Both the position numbers and the translations under genes were made by a program. A model generated the notes under the pieces. The model saw only the letters and a list, made by a program, of their open reading frames with translations. It was not told the origin of the DNA and made no database searches. A DNA stretch of 64,000 nucleotides from Botryosphaeria dothidea (Eukaryota > Ascomycota > Dothideomycetes > Botryosphaeriales > Botryosphaeriaceae), in NCBI GenBank assembly GCA_011503125.2, contig WWBZ02000051.1:3100001-3164000 (forward strand), in the 5' to 3' direction. The number at the start of each line of letters is the position of its first letter. Position 1 is the stretch's first letter. Positions 23,769-36,224 of this stretch are shown here, one piece after another.

Positions 23769-26700
23769 TTAGTCGGTGAGGTCAACAACCTCAGCGCGAC
23801 GCTTTACGACGGTGCCATCCTCGCCTTCTTTCAAATTTATCAGCCCCGTCTCTGCCACCTTCCTTTTCACGCCCGCTCTCATCTCGTCCGTATTCTTGAG
23901 CAGACCCTGGTCATCTGCCGCATACAATCCTGCCTTCATCGCCGTGGATAAAGGCTGTGGCTGCGGCTGGACAGTAGAAACTTTTGGGGTGTGCTTGCGC
24001 TAGCGGAACAGCTGAGTAGGTAAGCTCCGACTGAGCCGCGGATCGGAGGAGGAGGGGCGGTTGAGAAAGCGTCCTGGACCGGCGGCACCTGGGGCGGTGG
24101 TTCCGGTGCGGAGTAAACGGCCCGAGGTTGGGATTGATGGGTTGGATATGCTTCCCCGGGGTGGAACTTGGTTGGAAATGTAGTTGGTGGTAGCGGATAG
24201 ATGGCTGGAGAACCATACCAGGGTACTGGAGGTACGAGCTGAGGTGTGGATCGTCGATGGACCAGCATAGAGAGGTGGTTGAGGATATGAATGTGCTGAC
24301 GCTGGCGCAGTCATGGGATGTGTCTGATTAGCCATAAACGGCTGCCTGGGCGCTGACCAACGGGTGAAGGAAGTTGGGTCTACGGAGGACCCAGGTTGGA
24401 TATTGGACGGCATGCACCCTGTTTCCGTTGTTCTTGTAGTTGCTGATGCGGAAATCGGGCCGAAGAATTTGACATGGGCGTTTAGCATCAACGATTCCAG
24501 CGATGCGCTTGGAACGGAACTGAAGACGGAAGTTGTAGGTGCTGCTGGTGCCATAGCACCTTCTCTAGCCCGAGGGATATCTTGACTGATCCTCTTCTGC
24601 TGATGTGAAGTTGGCAATATCTCTGCTGCTGCAGGACTGGGAGCATCTGGGCGAACTTCAGTGGCCGGGTGGTCATTCTTTCCCGGAGGTTGGCAGACAA
24701 GCTTCTTCTCCACAATTTCTTCGTACTTGTCACCCAGTGCTTCCTTCAAATCGATGGACTCTCCAGGCGTTCGCAAATCTTTATGGAACCGCTTTCTTCG
24801 TTGAGTCCACGGCTCCCACTCCTTCTGCCATGCAACTTCCGTTTTTTGGATGACGAGAGTCCAGGGTGGGCATGGAAGCCGTATAGTCTTGAATACATAT
24901 TCCCCGTCACCCGGGAGCTGCGATCGCAGGTGCTTTAGCCGTCGGTCGCTGGCACGTACGGCCTTTCCGCGTAAATAAGGGTCACCGAGGAAGGAGGCCA
25001 GATCAGTCTGGCAATCACTGCACGAGCATGCAACGGGTGGCCGTTTCCAGTTCCGAGGTCGAAGAGGCTCCGTCTTAACGTAGTTTAAGAGATAATCTTT
25101 GAGGACCGTCTTGAATAAGGACTGATACTTCTCCTGGCCCAAAGAGATACCCCGTTTCTGAAGAACTTGTCCGAGCTGTTTGAAGAAGAGAACTATGGAT
25201 GACGGGAAGTCAAAGAGACGTAGCTGCGAAATTGGTCCAGGAGAATCGCTAAATGACTCCAAGATATGGCCAACCTCGTCGTGGAATCCCAGATCAAGCA
25301 GATAGCCCATGAAGTTAGCCACTGTGGTGCCGTCTATTGTGGAATGATGAGGTTCGGATGGCTGAGCTAGCCTGTCTGTAGTACACTCAGTGTCATCTTC
25401 GTCGGAACTTTCATGTATGGCAAAATCCGAAATGACTATTGGCAGGAATTGCGTAAAGACATTTCGGATGTTATCTTTTCTTTGTGGATCTTCCGCTAAA
25501 TCTGACCCTGAGGCAAGCTCTGTGAGGAATGTCCAAATTAGCGTTGCGTTCACGTCAAATCTTTTGATGATTGAGACAGCCCTGAAGCTCGCGTTAGTAA
25601 AGCTAAGATGACAGTGTGCGCATAGACCTACTGTTCTTGCTTCTCTTCGAATTTGACGTGTTCTGTTTCCCTCAAAATCTGCGCGAGCCTTGCAATCATC
25701 TGCGGTAAGTTCCGTACAATGCTGGAAGATATTCTCAAGCTGTTCATGTATCCAGTCAATAAACCCCTCTTCATGTAGCCTCTGCGTCTTTGCATGGTCT
25801 TGCGAAACAGGATTCGTAATCGATTTCTGCAGTAAGCCTTGCAGATACATTCTCATGGCGGATATTGAGCGTCGGGGTGGAAGTGCATTTTCAAGCCTGG
25901 ATAATGTGAGGAGAGCCTTTCATCTGTCCTGGTGTAGAGTGAACATACCCTTTCCGCAGAGGTTTAAACCCTACCAGCCAGACCCAGAACGAGATAAGAG
26001 CAACGCACCACCCAGGCAACTCCTGTTCAAGAAGGGCCGTTGCTTTTTCAATCAAGAGATAGTCTTCCAAGATGCAACTTGCTCGAATCAACAAATGAAG
26101 AACTCCTTCATTGCGGGGCTGACTGGAGGGCAACGGGTTGTCCGGTTGGGTCCTTTTCCATCCATAGGAAGAAATCAACTGAACCTGTTCAAGAACCCAG
26201 GAGCAGACCTGTCCCAACTCATCCTTTGCTAGGTGGTGCAACTGCACACCTCTGCATATTTTTTTGCAATCTTCTGATCATGTAGTCGATTAGGTGTCTA
26301 ATGGAGAAGGAGTCGGTTCTGTCTTTCCTTGGGCTGCTGAGAAAGTACCTGAAACTATCGTGAAATTGCTTGACGAGGAAATCCGTAATATGCGTCCGGG
26401 GCACAATGATTAAGGCCTGGATAGTGAGCAATTGGTATGTAGGGTTGAGGTTCGAAGCACTAACGGTTTTTCTGTACAAAAACCTCCAGTCCGTGCCAGC
26501 GTTACCTGTGTATCTGCCATGTTGCTCATAGACCCGCTCATTCTCATCGAAAGGATCTTGAATGATGCTGCTTTTCTCAATATCAATTTCTTCGCCGACG
26601 ACCACGCCGTCCATGTCGACTATCTTTTTGAGCGTCACTTCGTCGGCAGCTGGGTCATAGGCACGAGGGCCATAGTCGTCGGGATCGGGGTGGTGAACAG

Positions 26701-27742
26701 ACGCCTGCATGGTGGCCATGAGTAAAGTGAATTCATTCTTCTCTTCACAGAGTTCTTGAAGAGCCATTCCACGGACCAAGTCTTGGCCTTTTAGCGCGTG
26801 AGGTCCGGCTGCTTGAAGACTGTACTCGTGGTCCAGTATGTAAGCAAACTCCGAATTGGGGAATGATTCTTCACGACGCTGCTGGGCCCATGCGCTGAGT
26901 GTATTGCGAAGCGCATCCATCTCCGAGCTTAGCACTGCAGCCGAAACATGTGTATCTGATTCGGTTTTGACGAGGTTATAAGTCAAGACCCACCGGTAAC
27001 CGAAAGTAACCTTCTCGACTTCATGAAGCACGTCGGAGTACCTTGGCCAATTAGCCTTCTGTCATGCACCGATCGCTCAACGACAGCACTCATCAGGCAA
27101 GCCATGATGCATTCGAGCACTGGGAATTCCACTGCTTTTCATGCCCGCCATGTTTCACCTTGACCGCGCCACCTTCATGCGGAGATGGTAGGCAAATAAC
27201 CAGGGTGCCGAACATCCCTGGCTCTTTTTCGGAGCTTCATTGTAACGATCAGCAAGGGTTGCATCTGCAAGCGGCTGTGGTGCCACTCACTCCTGGTGTG
27301 GCTTGAACATTGCACCCTTTTCATACAGCAGCATCTTGTACAGATGCGCTTTAACGTTGCTCTGTGACTCTTGGGGTATACCGAGCGCTGCGGCGGCTCG
27401 TCTGGTAGCTTCCCAGAGAACAAGCTGCCAGTCTGGACTGTTGATCTGGAATTGGTCGGGATTCAACTCCCAGGTGTTTCTGACAGAGGTGTCGACAACG
27501 GTCTCCTCAGCCTTCCCGAATGGGGCTTGGTGACAGGCTTCGGCCTCGATGATTTCGTGCGCCTTTTCTTCAGTCAAGGGTATGTTGACATTTCCAACGC
27601 CATCGATCTTGATCATGGGATCAATGCCATGGAAGTCCACAGGGCCGAATGCTGCAAAGCTTCCTCCGCATTTGATATCGTCGAGATGTCGATGAAGCTG
27701 CTCTTTGATGGCGATTGTGCCGGATGTGCGCGGGTCGGCCAT
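23769..27742 (-). pseudogene. 2OG-Fe(II) oxygenase-like paralogue A, disrupted
   Basis: First of three tandem copies. Conceptual exons are 27291-27742, 27094-27234, 25949-27041, 25632-25896 and 23769-25581. The N-terminal half carries a prolyl-4-hydroxylase-like core: LYKMLLYEKGAMFKPHQD with H and D as iron ligands (about residues 149 and 151, the D spanning the first intron), EPGMFGTLVICLPSPHEGG, and distal His and Arg in LHEVEKVTFGYR. A long helical region and a Pro/Ser-rich tail follow, ending GVKRK..AEVVDLTD. Lesions are a splice donor reading AT instead of GT at 27092-27093, a frameshift at a seven-A run (26259-26265), a frameshift near 25681-25690, and an in-frame TAG at 24000-24002 before the conserved C-terminus. 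Substrate unknown. Disruption could be partial if shorter products are made. Confidence 0.75.
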
Positions 27743-28387
27743 TGTGAAGGTCGAACGCGCGCTCAAAGGTTTCTGTCGTTGGACATGCCACGTATAGAGA
27801 TGCTACCATATGAACATGTCGGGAAATGTTGATGAGAGTGAGTTCAAGTCGCGTTGGCGGGGCGAGATGACGCGTGCTTGCCTGAAATCACGAAACTTCC
27901 ACGCTAGTGCGGCAGATCACATGTTTGGTCTAGCCCCTTTCGGCAGTGGATCCTGGCGATAAGCTCTATCAACTCCTCGCTGCAGGAATCTACCTCCCCT
28001 TGCTGGCATCCCCTGATAATAGTGGTGCTGGTGTCGTAAACCCAAACCTTCGCCTGGAACTCTCCCTTCGCAAACATGGCGATGGCCGCACAACAGCATC
28101 CACGAAACATCTCTCTGTAAAGGGCATTAGTGGGCTGAAATTCCGGTTTCATTTGTAAAGATGCAATCTTCTCTTTGATAGCTTAGGCATGTTGATGGTT
28201 GGAAGTTGCTAGCACATATTCTCTGTTGTGGTAATCTTCCGAATACATGTTGAACCCGTCTGGATACGAGTGCTTCTGTATTCAAAATCACAAGGTTATC
28301 CGGATGAATTCTTCGACTCCGCATATTGCATCTATAGAGGAGCGGCTTGTAGGGGGCTACCTTCATTGAATATCACACCCATTCGAC
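27743..28387. other. Intergenic region with one small open frame
   Basis: About 0.65 kb between paralogues A and B. The minus strand has an 82-codon ATG frame at 27904-28152 with six Cys and no signal peptide. I do not recognise it and give it little weight. The rest should hold the promoter of A. Confidence 0.4.
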
Positions 28388-31300
28388 TTAGTCATCTGTG
28401 AGATCCAAAACCTCGGCTTCCACAATCTTCCTCACCTCTTTCCTCGTCTCACCCGTGTTTCGCAAACTCGCCAGATCAACGATCTCGCTCTCCGCCGCCT
28501 TTCTCTTCACACCCGCCCTCGTCTCCTGCGTATTCTTCAATGGGTTCGGCGGCATATTCCTTCCCCTTCTACTGTTCACGCTTGGCGCCGAGGGAACATT
28601 TTCCGTGGAAGGGGCCAGCGGTCGCGGTGGATTGCTTACGGCAGGCAAAGATGAAGGAGGCGTTCCCGCACTCACGCTGACAGGCGGAAGCTTTCTATCC
28701 GCCTCCAGAAATGGCGGCGGAGCCAATGGCGGCGGAGGCCTCTTCTCCAGCGGAATCCAGTTGTAAATTTGATGTTGCTGAACCGGGCCCGCCTTATTTG
28801 CGTCCTGTGGTGCTTTGAGGTCAGCTTTTGACATGATCTTCCCATAGTCTTCGCCGAGGACCTTTCGCAGGTCGACCGCACCCTTCAGCTTGGAGGTCTG
28901 AGTGTCGAAAGCCTGGCATCGTTTTCTCCAGTCGTTCCACATCTTCTCCCACCGCGTTTTCTTCTTCGTGATCACGAGGACCTCCACGTTTCCATTAACC
29001 TCTTTGGTGACTGCATAGTCTTCTGAATATGGCAAAAAGGCCCTTAACTTCTTCTGACCATACATGGGAAGGGGGAATCGGCCGATGATGTAGACAGGGC
29101 TCGCGAGGAATGCGTTGAGGTCGTCACAGTCGTCTTTGTGGATGTTATACGCCGAGTACGACCTCACGAGTTCGCGGGCCCAGGAATCCTTGAGGACTGG
29201 CTATTTGCCAACATTTTGCTTAAGGAAAGTATTCGTGACAGTTCGGTAGAGAGTTTGTATCCGTGAGTCCTGGTTGAAGGTCTGGGCCAGTTCTCCCGAC
29301 AACTTTCGCGGCAGGATGCTGAGGAAGGGTATTAGCATTGTTTCGTAATGCCAAACTTCCAACAAATCACAGTCTGCCTGTATTTGTTTGAAGATCCGGT
29401 CAACTTCATCCATGAAGTTAATATTGAGAGCGCGCGCAACGACAGTAGCTAGATTCCACCCATCTAGAGATGGAGGCAGCACATCAGGAGCTGGAGCCGG
29501 CAATGAAGCGTAGAAACCTCCGACATGCTGAGGTGGTTGTGGTTTCATTGTCCTGACAGCTTTTGGGTCATGGATCAGAGAAAAATTGGTGGACAGGCTC
29601 GCCACCGCTTCTCTGAACGTTTCATCAATGAAGCTGCCCGGCAGCATATGAGAGTCCTGGATAAGCTTCTCGAGGAAGTTTACGACAACAGGAGTGTTGT
29701 AAACGTGACTGATGACGCATTTACGGATTCTAAATCATTAGGTCAGTTTTCATTGGGAGAAGCGGGTGGAGGGAAGTTACTTGCCTGCGGTTACGTCGAA
29801 CTGCGTGGTGGTCTTCAAAATGTCAAACATAGCCTCAACGTCCTCGATGTACAGCTGGCCCGCCTCGTCTAGCGACTGTTGTGTCTGAGCCTCGACCTAA
29901 TCAAAGAATTCAGACTGCGACTCGTTGTTCCGCACGGCTGAAGGTCCCAGAAGAGCTTGAAGGAAGCTGTGCACATCATGCACGCGAGGTATCCCCGAGA
30001 AGAGAATATCCAAACTATAACAGTCAGTCATGCATGTATTATGCAAGCACTATGTGAACAGCTTACCCCTCCTTCACCGGCTGGAATCCAAGTTGCCATA
30101 CCCATTGTGATAATCGAATAGTCAAATCCATTTGAAGTGGTTTCTGGATTGGAGCTGCGAGTTTGTTGAAAAGGTCGACATCTTGAAGGTTTATGCAAGC
30201 GTGAACAACTGCTTCGATATCTTCCTCATTATTTGCAGCATCACCCACGACCTCGCGGATATCAGCAGCAATCTGCTGATCAGACGGATATCTCTTCAGC
30301 TCGTCCACCAGGTACTCAATGATGTCTTGCGGATCACAGCCTTGTTCCTCAAGCAGGTCGATGACATCGTCACGGAACATTATGATGACAGCCTTCGGAA
30401 TCAGTCAGTGTAAAAGCACACAATTTTCTTATTCGAATACTTACCGTGCTTCTGTACCAATGAATTGCTTGTCGCACCTTCATTTCCTGTGTACTGCACG
30501 TCATCCTCCTCGGGCTCAACATTCTCGAAGGCGTCAGTCTGGATTATATCGTTCCTACTTATTTCCAGATCCTCCAAGAGTTCCCTTCCGGTCATGTTGA
30601 CGACGGAGGTCAACTTCCAGCTTTCCTCGTCTGCTTCGTACATTTTATGATAAAGTTTTTCTGAATCGGAAGATTCCTTGTCTGAATCCTCATCGGAATC
30701 TTCCCCGTAGTCGTCGTAACGATCGTAGCGATGACGCCAATCGTCTTCCCATGGAATGGCTTCGATCTGTCCGAACCGTTGGTTCTCGATACCGGCTAAG
30801 AAGACGGAGAAGCCAACATCATGCCCTACTTCCAGCAGAGCCCGAACCACGGCGAGGTCTGCTCCCTTAAGATTCTCCAGTCGCAGGCTACCAGGAGTAT
30901 ACTCATGTTGAAGCACGAAGACGTGTTTGTCTTGAGCATTCATGCGGTTTTGCTTCTATGCCTTCAGAACCGTGCGAAGATAATCCAGTTCTTCTCCCAA
31001 CGCCGCGGCGGTGAGCAAAGACGGTGGTTGATGCTTGTGAACGAGGTTGAACGTGAGGACCCAGCGGTAGCCGGAAACAACCTCCTTGACCTCGTGCTTC
31101 AAATCCGAATACTAGCACGCCCACGACGGCTGCATGTTCGAAGTCTTGAACACCTTCTCCAACTTCCCCAGCTTCGCATTAACGTCGCCACCTTCATGCG
31201 GCGAAGGAAGGCAAACGACCAGCGTGCCAAACATCCCGGGAACCTTCTCCGTACTGCCATGTCTCAGCATACACGCCCCATCAAGATAAGAAAAAGGCTC

Positions 31301-32045
31301 CAACTTACTCCTGATGCGCCTTGAAATGCGCGCCCTTCTCATACAAAAGCATCTTATACAGCTGTGCCTCGACCTCCCCCTCCAACGCGTCGACACCCAA
31401 GGCCGCCTTCGCATCCTCGACAACCCGGCCCACTACGCCATCCACCCACCCCTCGCACCCGAACGAAAAAGCCGTCGGATCCATCTCCCATATCTTCCTC
31501 ACGCTCTCGTCAACAAACGTCTCGCTCCCCTTCCCGAACGGTGCCTGCCGACATGCGCCAATCAGCTTCTGCGCATACTCCTCCGTCAACGGCACGGGTA
31601 TCCGTCCGATTCCGTCGACACGGATCTCGGGATCCCGAAAGCGGTAATCGGAAAAAGGCGCAAAGTGCGCGAACGAGCCGGCCTGATTGGATTCGGCGAT
31701 GGAGTCGAGGGCGCCGCCGAGCTCGAGCGGGACGGAGCCAGCGGACATGCCGGCATCGCTGCTGCTCGAGCCGCCAGGGTCCGATGGTGATGCGGCGGCG
31801 GTGCTGGCGGAGTCGCTGCCGAGGTCGACGATGTTGTCATCGGCGTCGGCCGGGCGTGCCCACCACAAGATTCTGCCCGTCTGAATCTCGCTCGCGGCTC
31901 CTCCTGACGCTGCGTCCACTTTTCTCCGGGCATCGCTTTTGCCCTCCGCTTGACAGAAGACAGACCTGCCTCTCTGCAGAAGGGAGCCAATCGGTTGGCT
32001 TGCATCATCCTCTTTGACCCAGCCGCAATGTACGTTCTCAAGCAT
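28388..32045 (-). pseudogene. 2OG-Fe(II) oxygenase-like paralogue B, disrupted
   Basis: Second tandem copy. Conceptual exons are 31309-32045, 30445-31253, 30067-30392, 29781-30012 and 28388-29729. The catalytic core is kept: MLLYEKGAHFKAHQD (H-x-D, the D across an intron), VPGMFGTLVVCLPSPHEGG, and LKHEVKEVVSGYR with the third ligand His and the 2OG Arg. Four in-frame TAG codons occur at 31112-31114, 30956-30958, 29897-29899 and 29201-29203. Three sit where the paralogues have Trp. Two one-base insertions also break frame, near 30473 and in a run of four G (plus-strand C4, 29993-29996). The tail has GVKRK and ends EVLDLTDD. The start is uncertain: the first 60 codons from the ATG at 32045 do not match A or C, and NIVDLGSD further on matches the start of C. 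Confidence 0.75.
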
Positions 32046-32855
32046 TCCTTGCAACGAAATACCGTGACCGGACCCGGGGTCTTTGAAACGGCTGTACACG
32101 AGCCATTACAACTGACCGGCCTCCAAACAGTGCGTATTTTTATGTTTGTGAGGATCAACTGTGGACATTACCTTCTGCAGCAAGCAACAGGAGGTTTGAA
32201 TCAAACTTACACACAACCGCTGCTTCTCCGCACTCCATTTTGGTGAACACCGAGGCTTTTAGAGCAGAAGACAGTTTTAGCAATCTCGGCGAGTGTCTTT
32301 TGGAATTTGGACGACACGCAGAAGTAACCTCGCGGTCTATCGCGCTTGAAAGCAATTCAGCTCAGAGACCGAGAGGCTGGATTTAAAATAGCTATTGCGG
32401 GGTTGAATGGGAAATCTCACGCGGGGGAGCGAAGGACAACATGTGGGGGGTTCTGCAAAGGGTTGGGGTGCGGATGTGGAGGGCGCATAAATCCCAAAAT
32501 GCATGGGATCGAAAAGGTTGTCGGGAGTGACGCGGTTGGGCGACGCGAACGCGCCACGCTAGAGGTCGATCATTTGCAGGGGTCATGATTGGTCGAGTGC
32601 CACAAATTCCATCGATGTATTCTGGTCGCTGCTTTCTTTTATCTACTCTGAGCGAACTGGCTACGATCAGTCGGCGATTTTTTTTTGGGGGGGACATCCA
32701 CAGACAACACTCAGCCATACGGAGGAGCGCAAAAGTTACCAAGAAATTCATATCTGCACAAAAGTACAAGATTGTACAGGTATTGGGATGTGTGGTCGAA
32801 GCGGTGAGTCCAGAAGATCCGTTTATTCACCTATAAAATCCAACACTTCAGCCAC
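32046..32855. other. Intergenic region between paralogues B and C
   Basis: About 0.8 kb with only short overlapping frames. It should hold the promoter of B and the 3' UTR of C. A missing first exon of B could lie here, but I cannot identify one. Confidence 0.5.
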
Positions 32856-35800
32856 TCAGGTCTTTCTTCTCACCGCTCCCTTGGTTTGCCTACCGTCAAC
32901 AGGGTCTTCTCCAGCCTTGCGCTTCACTCCTGTAGATGGAGCATTGAGCGGCGGGAGAATATTCCCCGTCGTCGGTTCCAAGGGTCGCGTCGGTTGGCTC
33001 GTACCTATCGATGGCATAATATGATTCTGCGCTGAAGCACCGCTGTGGTCGCTCTGCGATGCCGACGGGCGTGATTCCGATTGCGGAGGTCGCGACGCCT
33101 GCTGTCCGTCCCACTCGTAGATCATCTCAGGCAAGATCTCACCGATCTCGTCATCCAAAGGTTCCTGTGCTTTGAGCTCCGCATGTTGGACGATGCGCTC
33201 GTATGTCTCTCCGAGCACAGCTTTGACATCGAGGTTCTCTTCCAAACTCTTGACGTTCTGGACGAAGATTCTGCAGTCGTCGGCCCATTGTCGCCGGCGC
33301 ATGTGCCATTTCGACTTCTTCTTTGTGATGGTTACGCATCCATAATTGTCCCTGCGGTACTCACAATCAGCATCCGGTGGAACGTAACGTTGCAGTTTCC
33401 TCTGTCGATAGTCTGCTAGCCGAAAGCGGCCGACAACATATTGTCGGTCTCGCAGGAATTCGTTCAGGTGGTGACAGTCGTCGAGAAAGACCTTCTTATC
33501 CTTAAGATTGGGTTTACCAGGAACACGAGCCCAGTCGAATTGAGGCTCTTTCCCCACAGAATGGCTGAAGTAAGCCTGGACGAAGGATTGATAAAATTCC
33601 CGGAGCTTTGGGAAAGACTCAACCGTCTGCAAACCCTCTTGTTTCATGACTAGCGGCAAGGACTTGACCAGAGGCAGAAGCATTGTCTCAGCATCCCGAC
33701 GCTGAATCTTGTTGCACTCTCTCATGAGTTTCTGGAGGATATGAATAACCTGATCTTCGAGGTCCAGCTTGAGCGCCCAAGTCATCACGAACGCGAGCAT
33801 CTCCCATTCCGAATCAGGAATATGTCGATCCTCAGGCTTTGGAGTCCATAAAGTATTCCTTGGGGGATCGGGGGTCGGTCTCCACCTGTATTTGGGCTTC
33901 TCTGGCTTTGGTTCCAGTTTTTTGAATTTAGCCGGATCATGGCGGAAAGAAAAATGGGTAGCCATGCACTTGAAAATTCTTTCGAAGGTTCGGTCAACGA
34001 AGCCATGGGGCAGTTTTGCGGTAAGGACAGGCAGTTGCTCTAAAAGTTGCAGGACCACTGGCGTATTTTTGGCGTTTCTTTCTACGGCATCGACAAGCCT
34101 GAAGCAGGGATACAGTTAGAGCACTATCGTGTATCAGTGAAGGAGGCACCCACTTTGTTGAAGTCTCTTCGAACGATCTTGACTCCTCTAAGATCTCCAT
34201 TAAAGCTGTGCAGTCCTCGGAGAACAATCGAGGGGCTTTATCTAACAGCTCTTGCATCTTCTCCTCGATGAAATTAAAGAGGCTGGAGTCAGTTCCAATC
34301 GTTAGACTAGTCTCGCCGTGAGATTTAGATCCAAGCAATCCCTTGAGGAATGTATGAGTCTCAAATATAATTCCGTGCTCTGGTACCAGTTTCTCAAGTC
34401 TATTGCGGTTAGTAAAAGCAGGGCTGAAGAGTTTCTAGTCCATTGAGACTCACCCTTCTTGCAGCGGCGGAAACCCGCTTTTCCAAATCCAGTCCGACAG
34501 ATCAGAAAGCACTTTCGATGATAGTGGCGTTTTGGTCGGCAAAGCAATGGAGTTGAATAAATCCACATCTTTCAGAGCAATCGTAGCCTCTACGATGGAC
34601 TCCAGAGTTCCCCGTCTGTCACCGTCTATCCTAACATCGGCCGATGCGCGGAGCAAGAAATCCTTGTATCGACGAAGGACTCTGGGGTCATCCGGATTGG
34701 TGAGTTCCTGCTGGCCCAAATAACCCAACATTGCATCTGGTGGGCAGCGTCCGTGCGCGAGAAAGCTCATGGCCTCATTGTTAGACATCATGACAATTGC
34801 CTAGATAGGAGAGTTAATGAGCATCAGGAAGTCTGGGAGAAGATGGTCCTACCGCACTTCGGAACACATGTGTTGCCGTGGACTCCATATAAGAATATTC
34901 AATCTCCTCCGGGTTGACGTACTCAGTCCAATCCTCTTGCAGGACCTCCTCTTTTTTGATAGAAACATCTTTGACAAGAGATCGTCCACTGAGATCCGTG
35001 ACTTCTTCAAGAGACAACGTTTCCCTCTTCACATGCTCCATTTCGTGGACGGTCTCGGTGTCGTAATCATCATAATCATAATCACAGAGTGTTCCGGTCT
35101 TCCTGCTTTCGATTCTGGCGAGGAACGTTGTAAAGCTGAGCTCACGGTTCACCTCTTTGAGAGCTCGTGCAATGGCAAGATCTCCCCCAGAGAGAATGTC
35201 GAGATTCAAGTCGTCATCTTCGTAGGTATTTGGGAGGACGTAGATGTAACGATGTCTCAAATCCTCATGGGTCTGCTTCCAGGTGCTGAAAACGTCGTAA
35301 AGAGGATCCATCTGCTGGGAGACTTTCGAGACGGAAGTGGTCAGGAACGGTTGCTCAAAATTGATGATGTCGTAAACCAATGCCAATCGATACCCCGATA
35401 TAACCTCCGTCATCTGGTGATCAGAATTGTGGTACCTGGTCGTGTTAGCCAGATGCTGCGTCACGTCAATGTTCTGTAACGTACCAACACATGAATGAGG
35501 GTTCGTTTCCGGAGGACGAGAGCTCCTTTTTGACTGAACCAAGATTGGTGCGCACATCGCCTCCCTGATGGGGGGATGGTAGGCACACAAGTAGCCTGCC
35601 AATCAACCCCGGTGTCTTGTGTCTTCTCAAGAATCAGTATGCAACACTGCCACCATCTCGTAGGACTCACGCTTCGTCGGTATCAGTCGGTGCCTCTTTC
35701 CTGAACAGCTGCATCTTCCGAAGCTGCGCCCCAATTCCATTAATCTTCCCAGGAACGCTCAGCTCCGCAACGGCCTGGTCCACAAGGGTTGGCAGCACAC

Positions 35801-36224
35801 GCTGCTCCCAGAGCGGATTGTCCAGGCGGAAGTCGCCCGGACGCATCTCTCCCTCGTGACAGAGCGCAGCCAATGTTTCGGCATGCTGGGCGCTCAAAGG
35901 CAGCGAGACTGTCCCGAAGCCGTTGACGTAAATTTTCGGATCTTTGAAGACTGCATCGCTAATTGGCGCGGCGTGCGCAAAAGTGCCAGTCTCGTCGGAT
36001 GAGATCTTTTCCAGAGCATCGAGTAGGGAGTCTGCAAAATCGCTGTTGTCGATGAGGCTCTCGTTGGTCTCGGCGTTGCTGCTTGCGTCATCGCTTCCCG
36101 AGTCGACGTCGCTGGAGTCCACTTGGCTGGAGTCTATTTCGCTGGCTTCGGCTTCGCTGGATCCGACACTGTCGTCGCTACCCAGATCAATGACGTTGGA
36201 TAGCGGTCCGGGGAGGTGTTCCAT
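32856..36224 (-). CDS. 2OG-oxygenase-like paralogue C, intact but ligand-less
   Basis: Third tandem copy and the only one fully open. Exons are 35671-36224, 35485-35625, 34853-35435, 34454-34800, 34154-34399 and 32856-34098, all phases consistent, giving 1037 residues. It starts at MEHLPG, followed by an acidic Ser/Asp-rich segment with VIDLGSDD. It aligns with A and B through TPGLIGRLLVCLPSPHQGG, DHQMTEVISGYR (His about 238, Arg about 248) and the helical second half. At the place of H-x-D it has D-E-A (residues 183-185), so two of three iron ligands are gone. The C-terminal half has about 400 residues shared with A and B and a disordered tail with GVKRK but not the terminal DLTD. Binding or regulatory role inferred; not expected to be an active oxygenase. 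A different start or splice pattern at the first exon end cannot be excluded. Confidence 0.75.
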
